Both the position numbers and the translations under genes were made by a program. The notes under the pieces were generated by a model. It saw nothing but the letters and a program-made list of their open reading frames with translations, did not search any database and was not told the origin of the DNA. Source: Dipteris shenzhenensis (Eukaryota; Polypodiophyta; Polypodiopsida; Gleicheniales). From it: a stretch of 64,000 bases of DNA. Of this stretch, positions 56,301-64,000 are shown one piece after another (position 1 is the first letter of the stretch; every line of letters begins with the position of its first letter). The stretch is taken from assembly GCA_047967505.1 (NCBI GenBank), contig CM106540.1, one strand, 5' to 3'.

Positions 56301-57722
56301 TGGAAGAGATTGATAGGTAGCCGATCATTTGGAATGATAGTATTCTTGACGAGCATGCGAGACCACTGGGCATTTCCCATTACATGCAGTGGTCTAAATG
56401 GGAGAGAGGCCCCGCCTACACAGTAGGCACTTGGAAATCTTTTATCAAGCTACCTGTGGATCAGAGACTGCAGTCCGTGAGTCACCTCAGAGGGGTAGCA
56501 CGCACGATTCAGCAGATAGATGCAGCATCCCGGTGGAATGGACAGTTGAGCTGCCTATTACTTCCACCACTTGGATGGGGGCTTTTTCGAGGACATCAAT
56601 TCGTTTACAGGTGATCGCTCTCCGAGGTCTCGGGGAAGACGCACTGGTCTTTGATGTTGGGAATGGAGGTTTACTTTCTACATCCAAGGATGGCATTCTT
56701 CTTGAGGTTGCCTTTCAGCCTGTCAGGATTGCTGGTTTTGTGGACCTTTTAGCGGGCTTGCAGTGGTACTTAGACCCCGACCCTCTGCTCTTGGCCTTGG
56801 GATCTTGGAGGTTGTGGTTATATGGAGATGCACCTATCAGGTGCTTGCAGTGGGACCCAGGAGAGTGGGAATGGATAGATCATGGGCACCAAGAGAGGGG
56901 GATTCCCTTCTTTCGTTTCACGGTTGGTAATGCCAGGAGGTTTCAGCTGAACAGTAGGGGTCGGATTCCCTCCAGAGCCCCCCATTGGGAAAGCTTCTTC
57001 ATCACCGCAGACTTGAGTCGAAATTTCTGGAGGAGGCTCTGGAAATCCCTCAGAAATAGAAAGATCACTCTTTTCTTTTGGCTTTCTATTCATGAAGGGA
57101 TTGCAATGAACCTATGGAGATCATGATTTGGGCTGATCCCACTTGTCCTCGATGCCATTCTGCAAAGGAGTCGGTGCGACATTGCCTTTGGGACTGCAGT
57201 CAGGCGAGGACTGTTTGGAAAGGGGTTGCTCGGATACTCAGCATCTTTCACACTTTCCCTTTCTTCATGACTTGGGGCTAGGTCGCATGGTTATCTCTTA
57301 CCGGGCCCCAGGTGTTTTATGAGGGTGAGCCTTCTTCTTGGGCACTCTCGGTCCGCCGGCAGGTGATAGAACCCTGCTCTCTACAGGATGTACCACTTAC
57401 TCCCTTCAGAGCTTCTCATGTTTCAGTGGACACCTCTTGGGAGATTTTGGCTAGCATTTCCCCTTGGCACATTTGGAGAGCCAGATGTACTGAGGCCTTG
57501 GATGGCACCCAAATACACCCATTACAAGTGTTCACGGGTATTTGGTCTGACACGGTTCACACTTTGATAGCCATATCGGCTAGCATGCAGGGCCCTTCAC
57601 GGGCAGCCTCTTCTAGAAGGACTATATTTCTTCGAGTTTGGAGAGGTTCTCCCTTTTTCTCGGAGGTTTCTACCGGATTGAGATGGCACTATCAGCCTCA
57701 ATCCTTTCTTTTTGGCTCTTGA
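53390..57722 (+). pseudogene. LINE B ORF2 (endonuclease, reverse transcriptase, zinc finger)
   Basis: ATG at 53390 gives MRIASWNIQGFGSIPHRHRT. The endonuclease has LFLQEHKL (catalytic Glu), IIGGDFNMVE and SYHF where SDH is expected (Asp lost, about 54105). The reverse transcriptase has SLTEGLIHLIPKGGNRNFVS, HWRPITLLGTLYKILAKAIS, HDAQTGFVHGRSIFDN, FEKAYDTVDWGFLEGTLLRF, SRSVRQGCPLAPFLFLFVAE and ELVDDTAIF (catalytic LVDD, about 55520). The C-terminus has LASRVVVVNQVLLATSWFVC, EGGLNVIDP and the zf-RVT finger CPRCHSAKESVRHCLWDC (about 57150-57205), ending at 57720-57722. At least one in-frame stop in the endonuclease and repeated frameshifts afterwards make it a pseudogene. Confidence 0.9.
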
Positions 57723-57819
57723 GCTTTTCGTGCATTGCATGATGTATCCCGTATGGAGCTTGCTCTAACGGTTTTTCTTTAATACTAAATAGAAGTTTCT
57801 TTTTGCCAAAAAAAAAAAA

Positions 57820-60065
57820 AAATCCCCATGTGAGGCCCCGCTCTGTCAGTGTTAGGATTCCTGATTCTTTCTATGCAGAGGAGGGCCTTACAGAGACATT
57901 GTTGAGACCTGGGTATCTCATTTGCAGGATGGGCAGCTTTCTCCTTCAAACTTAGCCGCAGCTTTCTCTGATATCAGTGACTTTTATCTTTCAATTGCTA
58001 GATGTCGTCTTGCACGTTGCCACCGATTTCTATGCCTCCCTTCTTACAACAGATCCAGACACTCAAGCCACAGATGATGCTAGAGTAGTTATTTGGCGAC
58101 ACTTACCTGGGTTGGTGACAGGCCATACGACTGTTTCACTTGATGCACCCTTCACCAACATAGAGTCCAAGATTGCTCTCTCTACCCTTCATAAGGGCAA
58201 GTGTCCTGGTTCAGATGGACCTACTCCCTTATTTTTTATTACTTTTTGGAATCAGATTGGGGATCATATTACCTCAGCCCTGCACGGTGTATGGGACTTG
58301 GGTGAGATGCCAGACTCACTTACGGAGGGCCTCATTCATTTGATTCCGAAAGGGAGTTGCAAGACTTTAGTGTCTTAGTGGAGACCGATTACCTTGCTGG
58401 GTACCTTGTACAAAATCCTAGCTAAAGCTATCAGCCTTCCTCTACAACCCTTTCTACCAGATCTTATCCATGATACGCAGACGGGTTTTGTGCATGGCAG
58501 GAGCATATTTGATAACATCTTCTCATTTTGGGAGGCTTCAGATTGGGCCATGCATAATGGTCACATGTTGGCCATTCTACTCTTGGACTTGAGAAAGCTT
58601 ATGACAAGGTAGATTGGGGCTTTTTGGAGGGCACACTTACTCGTTTTGGCTTCTCAGATGCATGGATCAGAGGGGTGTCACCCCTCTACAGATCAGCCCA
58701 TGGCCAGGTTCTTATTGGTGGAGTCAGGGGAGACAGGTTTGAGATTACCAGATCAGTCCGTCAAGGATGCCCCCTAGCTCCCTTTTTATACCTTTTTATG
58801 GCTGAGGCTATGAGCTATTACATAAGAGCTCAAGCTGGAATCGTAGGGCTCAGGCTTCCTCTGAGACAGGAGGATGAGCTCTTAGACTCTGAGTTGGTAG
58901 ATGACATGGCTGTATTTTTGGATGCAACTCCACAGACACTGAATTCATTCAGGACAGCATTGGATATGTTTTACATTGCAGCAGGTGCACACATTAATTG
59001 GAACAAATCCAATGGCTTTTGGATCAGTGATGAGGACACTCCAGTCTGGGGGATTGACATAGGGTTCACTTGGATTCAGAGGGGTGTCTCCATGATATAT
59101 CTGGGATGCCAAGTTGGGTTGGGCATCTCTCCGACAGAGCAGTTCGCTCCCGTGTTGGAGAGTATCAGGAGGAAACTCATCAATTGGAGTTCAGCCAGAC
59201 TTGACCTTGCATCTAGAGTTGTGGTTGTGAACCAGGTGTTGTTGGCCACTCCTTGGTTTGTTTGCTCATGTTGGTGCAGATCTAGAGGTTGTATCGCTCA
59301 GCTCATGAGACCTATCAGGAACTTCCTATGGAGCAGTTTAGATGGCACCTCAGATGTTGTAGCCAGGGTGGCTTGGGAGACCCTCATTCTCCCCACAGGA
59401 GAAGGGGGTCTCAATATTATTGACCCGAGCTTGCAGTGTATGGCCTTGCTCTGCAAGTTTGTAGTACGTGGATTGATGCTTGGACATGAGCGCTGGAAGG
59501 ATTTTTTCTCACGCAGCATTCAGTCTTGCGCCCCTTCTCATGGGAGAGATTGGTTGGACAGCAGCAGATGGATCTTTCTCAAATTCCCCCCCTTCCCCTC
59601 TCATGGCTGCTATTCTAAAAGCTTGAGGCTGCTTCAAAAACACACTTCGCAGAGTTCCACCCACTTCTTGTGAAGAGATTCAAAGGTAGCCAGTCATGTG
59701 GAATGATTCGATTTTGGATCATCATGGCAGGCCAGTTGGAGTGTCACATTATTTGCAGTGGTCTAGATGGGAGAGGGGACCTACCTCTACTGTAGGCGCT
59801 TGGCAGGACTTTATGAGTCTTCCATAGGATCAGAGACTTTTAGCAATTGGCTACCTCAGAGGGAGTGCACTCAGGATATAGCAAATACATGCAGCCATTA
59901 CGCAAGAGTGGATTGACAGAGATGACATGCCGCTTACAGAGTCCACTTGGTGGGGAGTGTTCTCATGGATGGGCATTCCGTTGCAGATCATTGCATTGCA
60001 GGATGCACAGTCGAGAGGCAGACTTATCAGATCTTCAGCCTGTCAGGATTGCAGGATTCATGGAG
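57820..60065 (+). pseudogene. Host LINE B copy, right part (ORF2 from endonuclease end)
   Basis: After the target-site duplication the host element resumes with NPHVRPRSVSVRIPDSFYAE, the counterpart of EPHLRGRSHSVRIPDALYTD. The reverse transcriptase is well kept: 57977-58378 (TLHKGKCPGSDGPTPLFFIT), then 58394-58612 (HDTQTGFVHGRSIFDN), then an uninterrupted 58624-59673 with RSVRQGCPLAPFLYLFMAEA, ELVDDMAVFLDATPQTLNSF (LVDD), YLGCQVGLGISPTEQFAPVL, LASRVVVVNQVLLATPWFVC and EGGLNIID. It decays after 59673 and is lost at about 60065. A 350-codon open stretch shows fewer breaks than the inner copy has in this region. Confidence 0.9.
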
Positions 60066-60640
60066 TGGGAATCCCACGCTGCTCTCTCTAGGGAGTGAAT
60101 GCCACCTTCCCTACCACCCCTTTTGTTTGAGGGCATTTCAACCATGTTGAAATCGCCAAGAAACGGGAGGGAGCAAATCTACTCAAAAATCCCGCAATCC
60201 CATCCCAGACACCCTAGCCTATGTGCAATTCCATAGTCAATGCTGAATGGACTCGTTAGCAAAACAGGCAAATTGGGCATGAAGAGAGTCCGAAACCTGG
60301 AGCTCCACTAATTCACTGCAATCCCTCCACGACTAGAAGCCAAAAGAAAAGAGTTTTTTTTTCTAATTTTGAGAGACTTCCAAGCCATCTTCACAAAAAA
60401 ATTTGTAAACCTGCAAAAATCTGAAACTTCTCCTAGTGAGAGGCTCTGAAGGGCTTCCATCCCTTATTGCTGAGCTGGAACCTTCCTAGGATTGCTAACA
60501 GTGTATTGGAAGAATGGGAGGCTCTTCTCATGGTTTCTTGCATCAATCCACTCCCACTCCCACTCCCCAAGGTCCCACTCTTATGTTTTGATCACAGATG
60601 TGATCATATTAGCTGTTGTTGCTCCCTCCTTGGTTTGAGA
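60066..60640 (-). mobile_element. Inverted LINE B pieces
   Basis: Two separate minus-strand blocks. 60160-60080 reads LGDFNMVEMPSNKRGG, the endonuclease GDFN block. 60640-60190 corresponds to the region of LINE B around 56840-57200, including a decayed zinc finger (CPICLFC). Their order is not that of one collinear element, so at least two events are needed. The second block covers the same part of LINE B as the inverted fragment at 50741-51105. Confidence 0.65.
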
Positions 60641-60646
60641 GGGGAA

Positions 60647-61121
60647 TGTTAGGGATACAAGCCATGTAGGTTATGTAATTCGGTAGCGTTCACTCATACT
60701 TGTGTGGGATTGGTCATATCTCCTAAGTATGGCGAGTTCCACAATGGAAATGAAGCATGCCATGCAGTATATATAGGGAGGTCTTATGCAGAATTTTGTG
60801 GTCATGCAGTATATCTACAGGTCGCAACTTGCAACGCGTTCAAGTCTACGAGTTCCCAGGCCCTTAAAATTGACTGTTCGGTGGTCGCCGCCCTGTGGAA
60901 GGGCCGCAAGTCTGTTAGACAGTGCTGGGCGCTCTCAGTTTCCACACGTTTTTCATTGACTGTTTGAGGCGTTGGGTGGTTGCCATGTCCTATGGAAGGG
61001 CTTCAACTCCGTTGAACATGGCTGAGTGCTCTTATATTGTTTCAGGGTGGCTTGTCCTTGTTTTGAATCTGAATATTCAATCTAGACTTGTAAGCTTTCT
61101 TCAAAAGTTTTATCTCCTTCA
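60647..61121 (+). mobile_element. Candidate solo LTR
   Basis: TGTTAGGGATACAAGCCATG opens the unit and CTCCTTCA closes it, with a TATA-like GCAGTATATATAGGGAG at about 60761. Flanks GGGAA (60642-60646) and GTGAA (61122-61126) differ by one base and would be the 5-bp target duplication. No second copy occurs in the window, so the right border rests on the terminal CA and this imperfect duplication. Confidence 0.5.
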
Positions 61122-61454
61122 GTGAATAGAACAGGTGCAGCTCGTGGTATGATCCTTTCTCTAGATAATAATCTCTCAGAACAAAGCCTTGCCTCTCTGA
61201 CAGCCACCCCACTCAAGGTAGCTTTTATATGGCAGTACCATAATATATATTTCTCTAGTATAAAATGTATGCCTGATTTTCGTTTTCTTATCAACTTAGG
61301 CACAAAATTACATCATTATTATATCCAAATATAGAAAACATAATGAGAAGACTGAACACATTTGATCTTATAAAAAATAAACATCAACATCCAAAGAACA
61401 CAGATCACAATCATTGGATACAATCATAAGAATCAAGGTCAAGTCACAACTCAC
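61122..61454. other. Intron sequence next to the helicase 5' splice site
   Basis: No element recognised. The minus-strand donor GTGAGTTG lies at the right end. Confidence 0.4.
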
Positions 61455-61657
61455 CTAGAGCAGAATATATAGCGGTCCTGAAATGTTAGCGGAAGTGCCT
61501 CTAGCATTACTGCAATTGCCTACAACAAAGCAATATGGTGTTTATGTACAGTAAAGAAGTAGCTGGAAAAAGTACTAACAGCCTCAATGTCAAACTTCAC
61601 AAAAATCAAAGATGCTAATAAGATAGTTTCAACTTCATCACACATGAAGAAGCTTTT
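61455..61657 (-). CDS. SUV3-like RNA helicase, two upstream exons
   Basis: 61455-61519 follows CTTTGTTGTAG on the minus strand and reads AIAVMLEALPLTFQDRYIFC, S, ending in a split codon AG before GTGAGT. This matches the SUV3 segment that precedes the SPVD motif, and it joins 33809 in phase. 61580-61657 follows CCCTCCTAG and reads SFFMCDEVETILLASLIFVK, ending GCT/GTTAGT; the FMCDEVE part fits the segment just upstream in SUV3 (of the type YF..CDEV), but the rest is weaker and the 60-bp intron between the two is short for a plant. The first exon listed is well supported, the second is a candidate. Earlier exons would lie beyond 64 kb. Confidence 0.68.
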
Positions 61658-61811
61658 CTAGGAGGGAATTTTCCAGGTACAAAGATGATTGAAAGAACAA
61701 CGAAGTCAAAGATGCAGTTGTAGTTCACCATGGAGATGTGAATGGAAAGAGACAAATGGGATTGACATAGAAGAGCATACTCTAAGCTGGATAGGATATA
61801 TTTGTAGGCCA
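61658..61811. other. Spacer between helicase exon and Copia LTR
   Basis: Probably intron sequence of the helicase gene and the uncertain left edge of the LTR. No gene seen. Confidence 0.3.
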
Positions 61812-62068
61812 TGTTATGGGCTATGCATAGGTGCACTCATTCCTTGGTATGTGCCCTATAGGCCTAGTTATAGGCAGTTAGGACACATGGTACAATTAGC
61901 ACACGTACCAGTTGGTATAGTTAGTTCTACTAGGACACCCTGTCCTAGGGTTTGGTTATACTGAGTGTACTTTGTACTCATTTCTCTATTGCAACAATTC
62001 ATTACAGCAGTACGGTTTCTTCTCATTGCCTTCACCTCCATTGCTTCCATCACTTGCACTTGCTTTCA
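61812..62068 (+). repeat. 5' LTR of plus-strand Copia element (left edge uncertain)
   Basis: The right edge is set by TTGCTTTCA at 62068, one base before a primer-binding site. The segment contains a palindromic AGGACACCCTGTCCTAGGG and an R/U5-like ACTTTGTACTCATTTCTC. TG at 61812 is a possible start, but no second LTR is in the window to confirm it. Confidence 0.5.
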
Positions 62069-62069
62069 G

Positions 62070-62081
62070 TGGTCTCAAAGC
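62070..62081 (+). other. Primer-binding site, initiator Met tRNA type (diverged)
   Basis: TGGTCTCAAAGC differs from the standard TGGTATCAGAGC at two positions and stands directly behind the LTR end. Confidence 0.6.
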
Positions 62082-63049
62082 AGGCCAGTGATTCTCCCCT
62101 CAGCCATTTCCAGCCACTCCGAGCTCTTGAGCTCTCCATTCGTCTGTTTGGCGGCCTGTACAGAAGCTGGTCGGCTCATTTCCCAAGGCGCCTTCACACG
62201 TGTGGTCACTCTCAAGGGCATTTGGAGCAATCTCATCGGCAAAAAACCCCTTTTTTGGTCATGCTGTTGCATAGCCATGTACATCAGAGCTGCATTTCGG
62301 GTGTTTTACTGATCTGCTCTAGCATTTTGAAGCCCTAAACCACCTCAGAGCTGCATTTTTAGTCACCCCTCCGAGCTGTTTCAAGGCCTTTAGCACACCT
62401 AAACTGGATGACTTTCACATTGGTGGGCTACTACAGCATTTTGGAGTGCCGACTTGTTCATTTTGTGCTTGCTGCTGCAGTACGGAGGACCTAAAGGAGA
62501 TGCCTTGCATGTGTGGAGCTTAATGCTGCATTTTGGAGCCCTACACCAGCCGACCTGGTCATTTGGAGCCTGCTGCTGCATTTATTATACCTCTCTTGAA
62601 GGCCCCTTGCTCTCATTTGATGTTCCTACAGCTTGGGCTGTGAGCTTGTCCCCTTAGGTTGCTACTGCATTCATTTTGAGGCCTTCTCTTGCTGGCCTTC
62701 ACTAGTGGGAGCCTCCACAGAAGCTCTTGATTGCTGTGGAGCATATACTCTTGCTGTAATTTCACATTCCATCTTCTTTTGGCAGCCTCAAATGCCATTT
62801 TCTGTCCATTTCACTCTCCTACAAGGGTGACTACTGTGCTCAAGTTTGGAGCCTTTTTCTTGCCGTAATTTTGGTTTACATCACCGTGTTGCCTTTGGAA
62901 GTCTTTTTGCAGCAAGTACACGTTGTGACAACCATACATTTGCACTAAAAAAGCTTTGAAGCTGTGCAGTAATTTGCCTTTGGATTTGGGAGATTGCACT
63001 CCTCTCATTTGCATTGTCAGTTGGTGCCTTTGCCTTGCATTTTTGCACT
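62082..63049 (+). other. Long leader with degenerate internal repeats
   Basis: Nearly 1 kb separates the primer site from gag, far more than usual. It is built from loosely repeated phrases such as CTGCTGCATTTTGGAGCC, GGTCATTTGGAGCCTGCTGC and AGCTGCATTT. Open frames here (for example 61952-62338) lack any domain. Confidence 0.5.
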
Positions 63050-64000
63050 ATGGCTAGCAATAAGGATGACATGTTTGGGATGCTAAGGTCAGAGGACAAA
63101 CTTAATAACACAAATTACCCCATGTGGGCTTATATGATGGGGCATGTTTGGTTGCGAAGAACCTTTGGAATATTGTTACAGGTACTGAGGTCAGACCCAC
63201 CATATCTCCTGCTTCTGGTACATCTGGTACTACCTCTAGCTCATCTAGTGATGGGTCCACTGCTACTTCTGGCACAGCTGCCTCTTCCACTACAGGTACT
63301 TGGACTTAGGAGCAGATTAAGGGGGTGGACGTGATGCCAAAGCACATGCCTTGATTGCTCTATCAGTGAAAAGGGTTATTATCCCTCATATCCATTCACG
63401 CAAGACACCTAAACAAGCATGGGATCAGCTTGCCTCCTTATATTAGGTGCAAATTGAGGCTAGATTTGCCTATCTCCGCAGGCAGTTGAAGCATTAAAGC
63501 TTGAAGAGGGTGGTAATATGGACCAGTGTTAAGGATTTGACAGAGCAGTTGAAAAATATTGACGAGGTAGTCCTAGATTCTCAGCTTGTATCCATGACAC
63601 TTGATGGATTGCCTGATTCCTACCAGGGCTTTGCCACTCTTTGTAGGTTGGTTGCCATGGGCAACCACTGCTCCTTTAACCAGCTTGTTGCCCTTTTGTT
63701 ACACGAGGAGCAAAGCTGTGTGAATAGACATGTCTCTATGGCTAGTGATCAATCCTTTCCTACACATCATAGAAAGCAAAGGGAAAGTACGCCTCCTCAT
63801 ACACATGCTAGTCGTTCCTCCAATGCATCTACTTATGGGGAGAAGAAAAATAAAAAGAGATGTAACTATTGCTAGAAACTTGGGCATGACATCACTGAGT
63901 GCAAAAAGAGAATTGCATCTGAAAAGGAGTCTGGTCTTGCAATTTCTAGTGCTTCTAGTACAAATGACACGCATGAGTCATCCAATTTCTCCATTGGGCT
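63050..64000 (+). pseudogene. Copia-type gag, 5' part, runs off the window
   Basis: ATG at 63050 gives MASNKDDMFGMLRSEDKLNN and TNYPMWAYMM. A shift near 63143 moves to LVAKNLWNIVTGTEVRPTIS and a Ser/Thr-rich insert (63200-63300). Later blocks are SVKRVIIPHIHSRKTPKQAW, DLTEQLKNIDEVVLDSQLVS and MTLDGLPDSYQGFATLCRLV (63530-63650). The zinc knuckle CNYC-KLGHDITEC (63860-63901) has a TAG where a Trp or Gly-like residue is expected. Stops at 63307, 63444 and 63495 confirm decay. It belongs to a different Copia lineage from the gag at 37.6-38.5 kb. Confidence 0.85.

Larger units (their letters stand above)
51326..57819 (+). mobile_element. Full-length LINE family B element (6.5 kb), nested
   Basis: It comprises a pyrimidine-rich 5' UTR (51355-51925), ORF1 (52015-53393), ORF2 (53390-57722) and a poly(A) tail (57808-57819). 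It is flanked by AAATCCCCATGT at 51314-51325 and 57820-57831, a 12-bp target-site duplication lying in the endonuclease of another LINE B. It contains an in-frame TAA at 53564-53566, other stops, several frameshifts and a mutated endonuclease residue, so it is inactive now, but the structure is complete. Confidence 0.93.
33810..61454 (-). other. Giant intron (27,645 bp) of the SUV3-like gene
   Basis: The donor at 61454 (exon ...CTCTAG/GTGAGT) and acceptor at 33810 (TGTGTGCAG/TCCTG) restore one codon, AG+T for Ser, between ...DRYIFCS and PVDVGDD. This is exactly the order expected in SUV3 proteins. The 27.6 kb between them consists almost entirely of retrotransposons in both orientations, nested up to two deep. 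Whether it is spliced in vivo cannot be seen from sequence; the intact splice sites and in-phase exons suggest it is. Confidence 0.75.

Noticed and set aside
1-64000. tRNA or rRNA genes
   Set aside because: I saw no cloverleaf-forming sequence with A and B boxes and no rRNA-like segment; the tRNA-Met complements found are LTR primer-binding sites.

Overview
The window is nuclear DNA of a land plant with a large, transposon-choked genome. The evidence is the kind of elements present: Copia and Ty3/Gypsy LTR retrotransposons with an initiator-Met tRNA primer site, two families of L1/jockey-like LINEs, a Helitron, a hAT-type foldback element, GT-AG introns and no bacterial operon structure. Repeat density and a single intron of about 27.6 kb suggest a fern or another large-genome non-flowering lineage; that placement is an inference, not something the sequence proves. 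Nearly every coding region is a decayed transposon.

The one host gene I can recognise is on the minus strand: the C-terminal exons of a SUV3-like (SUPV3L1-type) organellar RNA helicase. Exons at 61580-61657 (candidate) and 61455-61519 are separated from exons at 33764-33809, 33455-33571, 33149-33240 and a candidate last exon 32830-32977 by an intron covering 33810-61454. That intron is almost wholly filled with nested retroelements. The 5' part of the gene would lie beyond the right edge of the window.

Layout. 1-28 kb: a degenerate Helitron (1.1-3.7 kb, +), a minus-strand relic of a transposase-like gene with an SDG..QFK motif (6.5-7.5 kb), unrecognised degenerate coding stretches (7.7-10.8 kb), LINE family A relics (11.3-15.7 kb), a foldback element (16.1-16.8 kb), a possible two-exon gene end (17.1-17.4 kb), tandem and inverted repeats (19.8-20.2 kb), a BED-finger relic (21.7 kb), a Gypsy integrase tail (22.8-23.6 kb), a plus-strand LINE A relic (23.6-24.8 kb), a LINE fragment (24.9-25.7 kb), a Copia end (25.7-26.2 kb) and a non-autonomous hAT-like element with an 8-bp target duplication (26.2-27.0 kb). 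28.1-32.8 kb: a nearly full-length LINE A, just downstream of the helicase gene.

33.8-61.5 kb, inside the giant intron: LINE A copies (34.65-40.93 kb, 41.0-44.3 kb, 46.5-47.9 kb), a gag-only LTR retrotransposon (36805-39288) inserted in a LINE endonuclease domain, LINE B copies (34.4, 44.5-46.5, 51.1-60.1 kb), a minus-strand Copia pol relic (48.5-50.7 kb) and a solo-LTR candidate (60.65-61.12 kb). A full-length LINE B (51326-57819) is inserted into another LINE B copy with a clear 12-bp target-site duplication. 61.8-64 kb: the 5' LTR, leader and gag of a plus-strand Copia element that runs off the window.

Points most worth a second look: the helicase gene split by the giant intron; a conserved in-frame UAG between ORF1 and the endonuclease of LINE A with no AUG after it (possible readthrough); an ATGA stop-start overlap in LINE B; the gag-only LTR element; a paired-hairpin 3' tail shared by many LINE A copies; and the SDG..QFK transposase-like relic.
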